Of a stretch of 64,000 nucleotides of DNA, positions 35,562 through 44,924 are shown piece by piece. This DNA comes from Candidatus Obscuribacterales bacterium (GTDB taxonomy: Bacteria; Cyanobacteriota; Vampirovibrionia; Obscuribacterales; Obscuribacteraceae), in the NCBI GenBank assembly GCA_020054205.1, contig JAGVLS010000020.1, positions 180,007-244,006 on the forward strand, in the 5' to 3' direction. Within the stretch, counting starts at the first letter, position 1. Each line of letters begins with the position of its first letter. A model generated the notes under the pieces. That model was not told the DNA's origin. It did no database searches and saw only the letters and a program-made list of their open reading frames with translations. A program made the position numbers and the translations under genes.

Positions 35562-37216
35562 TTTGTAAATGGCTCCATAAGCTCAGAAATATATTCATTT
35601 AAAGAATTTATTTCTGCTTGTACTCTGTTTTCATCCCAATTCAATAGCGGTTGCATTAAGTAAGCAATTTTTGGTGCAGCTTCAAGGCATTGTTTGAAGT
35701 GCAACATACCAAGGCGCAGGCGTCGAAATAATAAATCTTGCAATGAGATTGTCATTTCACGTGTAACAGAAAAAGGTATTTCTGCCATAATAAATGGGAA
35801 ATCCGCACAAATTTTTTCTTTTAAAAGAGGATTTGTTTCAGCAATTTCTATAACTAATTGAGCATCGCTACCATAATTGGCAATTAAATGATCGATTGTT
35901 CTTGGCTCTAAATCAATTTTCAAAGCCTTTGTTCTAATGATATTACATTTTGTTATGAAATCTTCTTTGTTTGTAAAACCACCAAGCATAATTTCTTTAG
36001 TGATGTCAGCTTTCATTGTTTTATGCGGCAATTTTTGAAAAGTTTTTTCCATTATTTCTTCAGCCATTAATCGATAACTAGTTAATTTTCCTCCAGCTAC
36101 ACAAATTAATTCGCCTGGGGCCTCAAATATAATATGCTCGCGCGACATTGATGAAGTGTTATTGTGATTAGAATTGGAGTTGTGAGCAGAAAAATTTACT
36201 AAAGGTCTAAGCCCAGCAAAAGTAGCAGTTATATCTGTACGTGTTAAAGGTCTATTTTCTGCGTATTTATTCACAACAGATAACAAATAATCTATTTCAT
36301 TATCTTGGGCTATTGGCTTCATAAGATCGCCAGTATAGGGACTATCTGTAGTGCCAATCATTACATACTGATGCCATGGAATTACAAAAACCCATCGATT
36401 ATCTTCTGTGGGTAAAAATAGTCCAGTTGTGGTATTAAAAGCTGAAGGTGAAACTAATATGTGAATTCCTTTGGAAGCAGTAATGCGCTTTTGCCACTTA
36501 GGTATAACTAAACGACAAATATCATCTGACCAAACTCCAGTAGCATTAATACATACTTCGCCATGAAATGAATAATCGTCGCCTGTCAAATAATCATGGC
36601 ATACAACTCCTTTTACTTTATCTGACTCGCGAAGCATAGAAATTGCTTTCATATAATTAATGGCTATTGCACCATTTTCGCATGCTGACTGAATGACTGC
36701 TAAAACAATGCGAGAGTCATCTGTTTGACAGTCGATAAAACTAATTGCGCCATTGATATTATTACTTGTTATAGCAGGGGCAATCTGAAAAGTTTCGTTT
36801 GCATTTATTACTTTATGGTGATGTGGAGCAGATGATGCTAATGAGAGAAGATCATAAACTGATAATCCTAACCTTGCCTTTAAATTGAAAAAATGGTTTT
36901 CTTTTTCCAAAGGCAAAATAAAGTCAATTTCTTTGACTAAATGAGGAGCTATTTGTGATAACAATGCTCTTTCTTGGCATAATTCAGTTGTGAGCTTAAA
37001 TTCAAATTGTTCTAAATAACGCAAACCGCCATGAATTAGTTTTGTTGTGCGACTAGAGGTGCCTGAGGCAAAGTCATTTTGGTCTATAAGAAGTGTAGAG
37101 AGTCCATGTAAGGCAGCATTCTGTGCAATTCCAGCACCGGTTATGCCACCACCAATGATGATAAGGTCAAACTTTTTACTTTGGGCAATTTCAAGCGATT
37201 CTGTTCTGGATTTCAT
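35558..37216 (-). CDS. glpD: Aerobic-type glycerol-3-phosphate dehydrogenase
   Basis: 552 residues. FAD-binding IIGGGITGAGIAQNAA near residue 20, GTSSRTTKLIHGGLRYLEQF near 52, and the C-terminal GlpD domain about 410-540. It oxidises glycerol-3-phosphate to DHAP, passing electrons to the quinone pool at the membrane surface. This fits a quinone-using organism (mqnD at 60692). It leads a three-gene operon with the dehydrogenase and the GT87-like gene. Confidence 0.93.
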   Translation of the reverse strand: MKSRTESLEIAQSKKFDLIIIGGGITGAGIAQNAALHGLSTLLIDQNDFASGTSSRTTKLIHGGLRYLEQFEFKLTTELCQERALLSQIAPHLVKEIDFILPLEKENHFFNLKARLGLSVYDLLSLASSAPHHHKVINANETFQIAPAITSNNINGAISFIDCQTDDSRIVLAVIQSACENGAIAINYMKAISMLRESDKVKGVVCHDYLTGDDYSFHGEVCINATGVWSDDICRLVIPKWQKRITASKGIHILVSPSAFNTTTGLFLPTEDNRWVFVIPWHQYVMIGTTDSPYTGDLMKPIAQDNEIDYLLSVVNKYAENRPLTRTDITATFAGLRPLVNFSAHNSNSNHNNTSSMSREHIIFEAPGELICVAGGKLTSYRLMAEEIMEKTFQKLPHKTMKADITKEIMLGGFTNKEDFITKCNIIRTKALKIDLEPRTIDHLIANYGSDAQLVIEIAETNPLLKEKICADFPFIMAEIPFSVTREMTISLQDLLFRRLRLGMLHFKQCLEAAPKIAYLMQPLLNWDENRVQAEINSLNEYISELMEPFTK

Positions 37217-37500
37217 ATCATTATTTTAGTGCTTATTGGAGATATATAATAAATTGCAATCTTAAAGTGACAAATAATGCTCATAAATTCATGTTATCTA
37301 ACGTTGGCAACCTTAAGATTTGGACATGATTATTGATCAATGAGCATATTACTAGGAGAATGATAAGCATTAATCTATAAGTAATAGATCTAAGCATATA
37401 AAATGCTTGAATTTGATAAGTAAGCTCATTTCAAATTTTTTTGGAAACTTACTTAAAACTCAAGTTATATTGGCAGCTCATTGAGCTAAAGAAAAGGATA

Positions 37501-40398
37501 ATGCGAAATCAAATTCTCAAACTTCTCACTGTTTTAATTGTAATTATTTTTGTTGTTCAAAATTTTGAATCTCTTGCAGCAGAACAACCTAAGGCACCAA
37601 GCGGCAAAGCAAAGATTGATGAAAATGTTTTGCAACAGATATTTGCCTTGACTGAAAGACCTGCCACTCCTGAAGCTATTGACAAGATGCTCAAAACTGA
37701 GGAAGAAGCAGCCAAATTTAAAAATAACAATGAAATTGATAAAGCCCTAGTCAAATTTCAAGAGGTATATGGGCTATCTAAAGAAATCAAAAATGGTGAT
37801 GGTGAAGGACGGGCTCTAACTAATATGAGCCAAATTTATTATGAAAAAGGTCAATTAATCAGAGCTAAAGAATTAGCTGAAAATGCAGTTGAAGTATTAG
37901 CAGGTTCTAGAGACAAAAAATCTTTAGGTAAAGCCAACATTGTTTTATCCCAAATTTATTTTGCTCTTGATAATACGCTGGGATCAATTACTCAGTTGGA
38001 TAATGCTCTTAAATGTTTTACGGATTTAACTGCCAAAGATAGTGCTGAAACAGCCAGAATTATGATTATTGCTGGTAGCCTAGCCTCTAGTTTAGGAAAT
38101 CACAAACAAACAGCATTATTTCTCAAAGGAGCTTCTGCTTGTTATGGACAAGCCAATGATACTCAGCAGCAATTGAATGTACAAATCTCTTTAGCTAGAG
38201 GCTTAGTAGATTGTGGATTATTTACAGTTGCTCTGGAAGAAGCTAATCAAGCTTTATATGCTGCAAATAATTCTAAAAAACCTGAATTAGTTGCTATAGC
38301 AAAAACAACAGTTGGTAATTGTGAATACGCATTAGGTGAATATGCTAAAGCATTAAAAACCTTTGAAGAAGCCTTAAGTATAAAAGTGCCTGGGCAAACA
38401 CCGGCAGTAAGAGCTAGCATGGAAGTAGGGTATGTGCTGGTTTTGTCTGCTATTGGAGATTTAGATCAAGCAAAAACTATTGCTGAAAGAATATTGCCTA
38501 CTGTTAAAGCTCATTGCAATGCCCTTGATCATGTTTGTCTGCTAAATGCATTAGGTGTGATTGAATCACAAAAAGGAAATTATGCTAAAGCACTACCGCT
38601 ATTTAAAGATGCTTTGGATTTGCAATCAATACTTAAACCTAGAAGAGATAGGCTTGCTATTATCATTATGCAAAATCAAGCAACAGCAGAATCTCATATT
38701 GGAGAAAATCGCAATGCTAAAGAACATCTGGCTACAGCTGTCGGTGCTTTAACTGCGCACAAATATCGTAATCCACAGCTTTTAGGACAAACTTATGCTG
38801 CATTAGCAGAAGTTTCTTATAACTTAAAAGAAATTCCACAAGCGCAAGAATATATTGCAAAAAGCATAGAGGCTAGTACCAAAATTAGTGATGATGCAAC
38901 GCTTTGGAGAGACTATACAAATTTAGCCCGTATTCAAAACATACAAGGCGAAGAAAATGCTGAATCTTTAAAAAGTGCCATTTCATTTTTTAGATCTCCG
39001 CAAGCGGGTTATTTCCCTGCTCCTGATCGATCTGGTTTTCCGCTTAGTCGAGAAGAATTAGGGCAAGAATTAGTATTTCTATTAATTGACAAAGGTATGG
39101 TGGAAGAAGCTATTTTAGTTGCTGAACAGCTAAAAGAAGATTTTTTTATTACAGAATGGTTAAAGCATGGTGGCGAAGTGAAGCCTACCGATCGCGAAAT
39201 TTATCATGATTTAGCTAACGAACGTATGCATTTGCATATAGCTGAAATTACAACTACTCCTGATAAACTAACTGAAGGTTGGCAAAACTGGCTGAAAAGA
39301 TTTCGACAATTAGCAGCTGAAAATCAGTCGTTGGCAAGTTTAATAGCCCCTGTTCCGCTTTCAATTTCTGAAACAGTAAAATTAGTACAACAAAGTAATA
39401 AAACCGTAATTGATTATTTAGTAGGAAGCAATGCTATAGCTGCATTTGCTATAGATAGTAAAGGCACATTGTATGGCACTCGTATTCCAATTGGAAAACA
39501 AGAATTACAAAACCAAGTACAAGTTTTAATATCGCAACAAAATAAAAATCGTGATAATGCTGGTGAAGCCAACAGACAACTTTCAGATAAACGACTTTTA
39601 CAGCTTTTATATAATGAATTATTGCCTGAGCAATATCAAACTATTTTACCTAATAATCCAGATCAAACAATTGTAATTGTGCCTGATTCTGTTTTGTTTA
39701 ATTTGCCGTTTGCTGCTCTAGTAGGCACTAATGGAAAATATTTAGTTGAAGATCATACATTAACTATGACAAGTTCATTAAGGAGCTTATTAAATAGCCC
39801 AACAGTTTATGGGGCAGAAATGTCTGTACTTATAGCAGGTGGTAGTGGTGCCAGTGAATCGCGTGCTAATCAAGAGACAACAATGATTTCTAATGTGTAT
39901 GAGCCAGACCAAATTATTAAATTGATTGGCAAAGATGCAGAGATAAACAATTTGCAAGAACAAGCAAAAAATAAAGTCGTATTTCATATTGCTGAAAGCA
40001 TTTCTTTTGCTGACACTAATCCATTTAAATCACGTTTATCGTTTTTATCCAGTGGCGAAGATCGTAGTCCAGTAATGATTAACCATTTATTTGGTTTAGC
40101 TTTACCTAGCAGCTTAGCTGTTTTGAGCGGTACATCCATTAATACTAAGGATAGTTCTGGCAGAGGAGTTAATTTATTTAGCCGAGGGCTAAATTATGCA
40201 GGTATTCGTAATGTCCTTATGAGTCTTTGGCTAGAGCCAGAACCAGATCGCACTGATGAGCTTTTAGAATTTTATCGTGGGCGCCAACAAGGGCTAAATC
40301 AAGCGCAGTCTTTACGAAAAGCGCAATTGCTTGCCCTTTCTAAAGATTCCTCAGTGCATAATTGGGCAGCATTTCAGTTGATTGGCCCTGGTAATTAA
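37501..40398 (+). CDS. Exported TPR protein with pseudo-CHAT domain
   Basis: 965 residues from the ATG at 37501 (AAAGG nearby; a TTG at 37441 would add 20 residues). A signal/anchor (about 7-25, LLTVLIVIIFVVQ) is followed by about ten TPR units (about 60-490) and a C-terminal caspase-like CHAT domain (about 615-962), with IVIVPDSVLFNLPFAALVG as its typical strand. The catalytic motifs appear degenerate: the usual HxATH reads HIAES (829-833) and the usual LSACET reads LSGTSI (875-880), so both nucleophile Cys and catalytic His look lost. The fold remains, perhaps as a binding platform. CHAT proteins are normally cytoplasmic proteases; export here also departs from that. Confidence 0.8.
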   Translation: MRNQILKLLTVLIVIIFVVQNFESLAAEQPKAPSGKAKIDENVLQQIFALTERPATPEAIDKMLKTEEEAAKFKNNNEIDKALVKFQEVYGLSKEIKNGDGEGRALTNMSQIYYEKGQLIRAKELAENAVEVLAGSRDKKSLGKANIVLSQIYFALDNTLGSITQLDNALKCFTDLTAKDSAETARIMIIAGSLASSLGNHKQTALFLKGASACYGQANDTQQQLNVQISLARGLVDCGLFTVALEEANQALYAANNSKKPELVAIAKTTVGNCEYALGEYAKALKTFEEALSIKVPGQTPAVRASMEVGYVLVLSAIGDLDQAKTIAERILPTVKAHCNALDHVCLLNALGVIESQKGNYAKALPLFKDALDLQSILKPRRDRLAIIIMQNQATAESHIGENRNAKEHLATAVGALTAHKYRNPQLLGQTYAALAEVSYNLKEIPQAQEYIAKSIEASTKISDDATLWRDYTNLARIQNIQGEENAESLKSAISFFRSPQAGYFPAPDRSGFPLSREELGQELVFLLIDKGMVEEAILVAEQLKEDFFITEWLKHGGEVKPTDREIYHDLANERMHLHIAEITTTPDKLTEGWQNWLKRFRQLAAENQSLASLIAPVPLSISETVKLVQQSNKTVIDYLVGSNAIAAFAIDSKGTLYGTRIPIGKQELQNQVQVLISQQNKNRDNAGEANRQLSDKRLLQLLYNELLPEQYQTILPNNPDQTIVIVPDSVLFNLPFAALVGTNGKYLVEDHTLTMTSSLRSLLNSPTVYGAEMSVLIAGGSGASESRANQETTMISNVYEPDQIIKLIGKDAEINNLQEQAKNKVVFHIAESISFADTNPFKSRLSFLSSGEDRSPVMINHLFGLALPSSLAVLSGTSINTKDSSGRGVNLFSRGLNYAGIRNVLMSLWLEPEPDRTDELLEFYRGRQQGLNQAQSLRKAQLLALSKDSSVHNWAAFQLIGPGN

Positions 40399-40630
40399 GC
40401 TTAAGTGCACAGGAATTAATAAGCTAATAAATGGTTTTAGTTGTATAACTATTGGTTATCAGATCATTTTTGCTAATGTGATACGGCTAGTCCATTACAA
40501 CTAGCCAATGAATGTCTTGATATCGCTTGGCAATTCCAGGGAAGATGTTGAGGAGTTTAGTTTTTCTGTGCCGGGTATAAAAAAATAGTCATCGTATAAA
40601 TAAAATGGTTGTAAATGGAGAATTGGAGTT

Positions 40631-41938
40631 ATGGCAGTAAATAGAGTGAAAAAGGCAAAACGGTTTCAACTATCAAGCATTAGTAAAACATTAGTAATTT
40701 GTTTGTCTTTAAGTTTGGTCAGCCAACCAGGCTTTAGCCAATCTTCAACCATTACAAATAAAAGTTTGCCTATATCTCAAACAAGCATAAGAATTGCACA
40801 AAAAAATATAAAACTGGAAGAACCAGTAGTAATGACATTGCGCAATGCTAGTGGTGATGAAAACGCTGCTCCAACTCCTCAGGCAGCTGAAATTGTTCAA
40901 GAAGCTGTATTAGAACAACCAAAAGAAACAGCAGATGCTGCTGTGCTTGATCAAGAACCTGAATCAAAAGCTGATAAGGCAGATGTTGCTATGTTAGCAG
41001 CTCCAGTTCCAGGTGCTGCAGCCAAACCTAATGTTGTACCTGAAGCTGGCGATGAAGTTGTATTTGAAAGTGGCGGACCAATAGTAATTGATAATGATGA
41101 AATTGCTGAAGTAGAAGAAACAATTAAATACGAAGAATTACCTACTGATGAAGGTAAAACGAAAGTTAAAACAGGTGCTAAATTCCCAGTAGTAGCAAAT
41201 TGTGAAATTACAAGTAAGACTGCTAAAAAAGGAGATCCTATTTCTGGTTATTTGAAATATGATTTGAAAATAGGCGATCGTTTAGTAGCTAAAAAGGGCT
41301 CACATGTGAGAGGTCATATTAATTATGCCCTCAAAGCCAGGACAACTTTGCACGCACTTTGGTCTCCTGAGCGCTGGTATAAGAATTCTGGTTGTTTAGG
41401 CATAGAATTTGACGAAATAGTCAATGAAAAAGGAGAACATTTACCTTTAGTTGCTAAACCAGCCCGTCAAGCTAGAATAGTTAAAAACAAAGGCGAAGGA
41501 CGTGTATTAGGTGTTAACCATAATGGACAAATAACAGGTCCTTGGGCACAGCAACTTAGATATAAGGCTGTGCGTGTTGGTTTGAATGCAGCATTAGCTC
41601 CAGCAGGAGTATTTAGCTTTGGTGCTATGCCAGTAGCATTAGGTGTAATGGGTGCAGTAAATCCATCATTTGCATTTTCCAAACCAGTTGGCTTAAATGT
41701 TCGCCACAGAAGAATTAAAGGATTTGCTTGGGGTTTCTTAAGTGGTGTTCCAGGATCTTGGTTAATTGAAGATACAACTGTTAAAGGGCAAGAAGCAGTT
41801 ATTAAACCTGGTGATGAATTCTTAGCTGAATTCAAAGAAGAATTTACTGGTGAGCCAGCAACTGATGCTCAATTGTTGCCTGGTGCTTCTACAAAAGTTC
41901 GTGGTCAAATCATGGACGCTGGTAAGAAGAAAAAGTAA
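40631..41938 (+). CDS. Exported protein with VirB10-like beta domain, copy 1
   Basis: 435 residues. A signal peptide (about 16-37, ending PGFSQ) is followed by an acidic, Ala/Glu-rich linker (about 60-180). The conserved domain at about 190-290 has FPVVANCEITSKTAKKGDPI, KIGDRLVAKKGSHVRGHI and LGIEFDEIVNEKGEHLPL. Its order of strands parallels the VirB10/TrbI C-terminal barrel and the gene at 42520-43776. A Gly/Ala-rich hydrophobic stretch (about 315-350) follows. SD GGAG lies 3 nt before the ATG. It probably acts in the envelope; not adjacent to the T4SS block. Confidence 0.6.
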   Translation: MAVNRVKKAKRFQLSSISKTLVICLSLSLVSQPGFSQSSTITNKSLPISQTSIRIAQKNIKLEEPVVMTLRNASGDENAAPTPQAAEIVQEAVLEQPKETADAAVLDQEPESKADKADVAMLAAPVPGAAAKPNVVPEAGDEVVFESGGPIVIDNDEIAEVEETIKYEELPTDEGKTKVKTGAKFPVVANCEITSKTAKKGDPISGYLKYDLKIGDRLVAKKGSHVRGHINYALKARTTLHALWSPERWYKNSGCLGIEFDEIVNEKGEHLPLVAKPARQARIVKNKGEGRVLGVNHNGQITGPWAQQLRYKAVRVGLNAALAPAGVFSFGAMPVALGVMGAVNPSFAFSKPVGLNVRHRRIKGFAWGFLSGVPGSWLIEDTTVKGQEAVIKPGDEFLAEFKEEFTGEPATDAQLLPGASTKVRGQIMDAGKKKK

Positions 41939-41942
41939 AATC

Positions 41943-42413
41943 TTAGCGTGTATGTTGATGCACGTTGCGCAGTAATTGCTTAGCTTGATAATATATTTCT
42001 CTGGATTCTTTTTTCAGACTGTATATTTCAATAACTGATATTATCTTACGAGCTGTGCTTAAACTTGATCGCATAAATTTCCCATTGCATTTTTGTGCAG
42101 ATCTATAAAGTAAATGTAGCGATAAGTGTAATGCTATTTTGGCTTCTGTCTTGTGTGCATGCGCAAGGAAATAACTAGCAACTTCAATTTGGTTTTTAGC
42201 AAGCTCGCCAAGTACAAGTGAATTGTTTTGACTGAAATTTTCAAATTTCGATATAAATTCTTGCTGCCATTGCTTCATTTCCTCTAGGTTTTTTTCTGTT
42301 ATGCGTGCTTTTAATATGCTAATTAAGTCAATGGTTTTATCATCTGATGATTCATCTCTCGGTTTAGCAATTTTTAGTTGCATTTTGCTTGGATCATTAT
42401 TCTCTACATTCAT
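41943..42413 (-). CDS. Helical hypothetical protein
   Basis: 156 residues, no signal peptide. The first 30 residues are charged, then a helical core with repeated K/E-rich amphipathic segments (LEEMKQWQQEFISKFENFSQ, YFLAHAHKTEAKIALHLSLH) ends in RNVHQHTR. It resembles no family I can name. It runs convergent to the preceding gene with a 4-bp gap. Its start lacks a clear ribosome site, so it could be over-called. Confidence 0.45.
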   Translation of the reverse strand: MNVENNDPSKMQLKIAKPRDESSDDKTIDLISILKARITEKNLEEMKQWQQEFISKFENFSQNNSLVLGELAKNQIEVASYFLAHAHKTEAKIALHLSLHLLYRSAQKCNGKFMRSSLSTARKIISVIEIYSLKKESREIYYQAKQLLRNVHQHTR

Positions 42414-42461
42414 ATTATTAATAGTAATAATGAGTTGTGAAATTTTGGTGAAATTGCAAAT

Positions 42462-42492
42462 AAAAAGAACAGCAGCTTGTCGGCTGCTGTTC
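42462..42492 (-). terminator. Intrinsic terminator of the 42520 gene
   Basis: GAACAGCAGC (42467-42476) and GCTGCTGTTC (42483-42492) form a perfect 10-bp stem with loop TTGTCG. On the minus strand it ends in TTTTT (42466-42462), 28 bp after the gene's stop. This is a textbook rho-independent terminator. Confidence 0.85.
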
Positions 42493-42519
42493 TGAGATCG
42501 ATTTTTATTTTAGTTAAAT

Positions 42520-43776
42520 TTAGAAAGCACCGGTATAAGGTGGCATGCCGCCGCCAGAAATGCTTACTGGAGCATCAAGCTGTACTTGCATGCTGGTGCC
42601 AGAAGGTATGGTTACATCGCGACCTTTTCTCAGCAATAAGCTTTGAGCAAGTCCAACGCCACCACCAATTGCTGTACCAGACCAAGCACCACGTCCAACT
42701 CCGCGTCCACCACCGGCTATAGCGCCTACTGCTGTTCCTAAAGCAGCACCTGTACCAGCGCCAATAGCGCCACGTAAGGCTGCTTGACCAGCTTTAGTTT
42801 TCCAGGTTTCACCTTTAACAACATCACTTTGATCGCCACCAACATCAGTGTATTTACCAATACCACCAACAATGTGAGCTGTAATAGGAGTTTCCATGCC
42901 ATCTGGTGTTCTTAAACGATTAAATTTAATACCAAGCATGCCAGAACGACCTAAAAAGCCCCCTGATTTAGCTTCTGTGATTTGTCCAATTAAAGTGGAG
43001 CCAGCTGGAATTGCTGAATCACCTAAATTAACATTTTGAGTTAAAGAAGCTTGAATCAAATCACCTGGTTGAGCAACTTGTGTAGAAATAGCAGTGTTTA
43101 AATTAATAGGTAACATAAGTCCAGCTGGAGCATAAACTACTCTACCTCTTTGTACTGGATAAGCACTTTGACCTTGACCAGCATAACCACCTTGAACTGG
43201 GTAACCAGTTGTATTGCGATTGTATTGATCATAGTTTACGTTTTGGGTTGGATTATAGTTCTGATAATTGTTAGCTTGTGGTGTGTAAGAAGAACCAGGG
43301 CTAGCATTAGCTTGTTGTGGTGCATTAGATTGATATGAACCATTTAGTTGTGCAGTATAAGCATCAACGCTATCTCTATCAACCAATATCTGTCTTAATG
43401 CATCTGCCCATCTTTTAGCTAATAGTGCAGGGGTGGTACCGGCTGCTTTAGCATTTTCAGCATCAACTGTTGCGACTTGATACCCACCTAGAGTAATTAC
43501 TGGTACGCCTTTTACATAAACGATATTTACAGAAGCAGGACTTCTATCTTTACTAGCAACAAGAGCATTATCTAAATTGCGCTGAATAGCAGATGCTCTT
43601 TCGTCAACTGACATACCGCCGGCAGCTGCTTTGTTTGTAAAGACAACTTGACCAGCTAAACGTACTGAATTATCAGCAGCTAGTGTCATTTGAGGTGTGA
43701 GCATAATAGTTTGACTTACACTGAGTGCAACAGCTAAAAATGCAGTTTTGCGAAACTTAGATGTGAACAATGTCAT
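42520..43776 (-). CDS. Exported protein with VirB10-like beta domain, copy 2, plus glycine zipper
   Basis: 418 residues. Signal peptide to about residue 34 (TLAADN), an N-terminal domain (about 40-140, VNIVYVKGVPVITLGGYQVA), then a Tyr/Gln/Asn-rich linker. The domain at about 220-310 reads LPINLNTAISTQVAQPGDLI, NLGDSAIPAGSTLIGQITEA and MLGIKFNRLRTPDGMETPIT, matching copy 1 strand by strand and the VirB10/TrbI pattern (PxGSxLxG, xRLxTPDG). A glycine zipper (about 340-385, AIGAGTGAALGTAVGAIAGG) and a short beta tail follow. SD AAGGGGG precedes the ATG. An envelope channel or scaffold role is inferred. Confidence 0.62.
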   Translation of the reverse strand: MTLFTSKFRKTAFLAVALSVSQTIMLTPQMTLAADNSVRLAGQVVFTNKAAAGGMSVDERASAIQRNLDNALVASKDRSPASVNIVYVKGVPVITLGGYQVATVDAENAKAAGTTPALLAKRWADALRQILVDRDSVDAYTAQLNGSYQSNAPQQANASPGSSYTPQANNYQNYNPTQNVNYDQYNRNTTGYPVQGGYAGQGQSAYPVQRGRVVYAPAGLMLPINLNTAISTQVAQPGDLIQASLTQNVNLGDSAIPAGSTLIGQITEAKSGGFLGRSGMLGIKFNRLRTPDGMETPITAHIVGGIGKYTDVGGDQSDVVKGETWKTKAGQAALRGAIGAGTGAALGTAVGAIAGGGRGVGRGAWSGTAIGGGVGLAQSLLLRKGRDVTIPSGTSMQVQLDAPVSISGGGMPPYTGAF

Positions 43777-43820
43777 GAAGGATGACCCCCTTAATTGGAC
43801 AAGCTATAGTGTAAATAGAC

Positions 43821-43849
43821 TTGATTAGTCTAGCAATGTTCCTTATATA
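43821..43849 (+). promoter_or_regulatory. Sigma70-type promoter for pgeF
   Basis: TTGATT (43821-43826), a 17-nt spacer, and TATATA (43844-43849) suit a vegetative promoter, with predicted start near 43856 and a leader of about 130 nt. The opposite strand of the same gap should hold the promoter of the 42520-43776 gene. Confidence 0.5.
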
Positions 43850-43983
43850 TTGGTAAAAGCCGAGCAAAAAATTAAAAACAATGTAAAGATGATGACTATA
43901 GATTTAGCCAAGAAGCATGAGACTAATTATTTGAGAAGGCAACTATTATTAACAATTAATATCCTGGAGTAATTATTATTGAT

Positions 43984-44829
43984 ATGTCCAATCCCAATTC
44001 CATGCAAATAAATGTAGAAAGAGCCAAGCTGAAAAATGATTGGCAGCTAAAAGAATTGAATGATTTGACTATTATTGAGTCACCTCTTTTGGCTGGTGTT
44101 CACAATTTAGTACATGCATTTACTACAAGATTGGGTGGAATTAGTAAAGAACCACTAAATTGGTTCAATTTAGGAAGACATATGGATGATGATGAATCCA
44201 GACAAGATGCAATGCAAAATAGAAAAAAATTGTGTGAAAGTCTTGCTTTAGATCTAAAAAAATTAAGAGTGCCAGGACAAAAACACACAACTAATATATT
44301 TACTGTCAATTCTTCAGAGGATAATTTTAACCAGGATCTATCAGGTATTGATGGGCTGTTGACTGAATTACCAAAACACCCTCTTTTACTACACTTTGCT
44401 GATTGTGTGCCAATTATATTATTTGATACAAAGAAAAAAGTTTTGGCCGTATTACATGCTGGTTGGCGTGGTACCGCCAGTGGTATTGCAAGTAATGCTA
44501 TTGATTTATTTACAAAAATTGGATCTGAGCCTGAAGATATTGTAGCAGCAATTGGTCCATTTATTGGTATGTGTTGCTATCAGGTGGGTGATGATGTTGC
44601 TTATAAACTTGCTTCATCAACTGATCACGCAGGTGAATTGATTAATTGGCGTCATGAAAAACCTTATCCAGATTTAGGAGCCATTAATGCTTTGCAATTG
44701 ATGAATAAAGGACTAGAAAAAATTGATGTCACAAATTGGTGTACTTCATGTCATCCAGAAATATTTTATTCTCATCGTTATGGACAAGGAAAAACAGGAC
44801 GGCAAGGAGCAATAGCAGCAATATTATGA
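43984..44829 (+). CDS. pgeF: Peptidoglycan editing factor PgeF (laccase-domain, YfiH family)
   Basis: 281 residues. It removes or prevents misincorporated Ser in peptidoglycan stem peptides, and members also show purine-nucleoside phosphorylase activity. Visible motifs are PGQKHTTNIFTV, LLLHFADCVPIILFD, VLAVLHAGWRGTASG, AAIGPFIGMCCYQVG, WCTSCHPEIFYSHRYGQGKTGRQG. The His/Cys/His zinc triad can be placed in these blocks. GGAG is 14 nt from the ATG, slightly long. Monocistronic. Confidence 0.92.
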   Translation: MSNPNSMQINVERAKLKNDWQLKELNDLTIIESPLLAGVHNLVHAFTTRLGGISKEPLNWFNLGRHMDDDESRQDAMQNRKKLCESLALDLKKLRVPGQKHTTNIFTVNSSEDNFNQDLSGIDGLLTELPKHPLLLHFADCVPIILFDTKKKVLAVLHAGWRGTASGIASNAIDLFTKIGSEPEDIVAAIGPFIGMCCYQVGDDVAYKLASSTDHAGELINWRHEKPYPDLGAINALQLMNKGLEKIDVTNWCTSCHPEIFYSHRYGQGKTGRQGAIAAIL

Positions 44830-44924
44830 GTGTATTTAACATTTCAAGTTATCCGACTTAACTTAAACAGGATATTATTGTGTTATGTCTTTTTTAGTGA
44901 ATTAAAGTAATAGTTTCGTACTGT

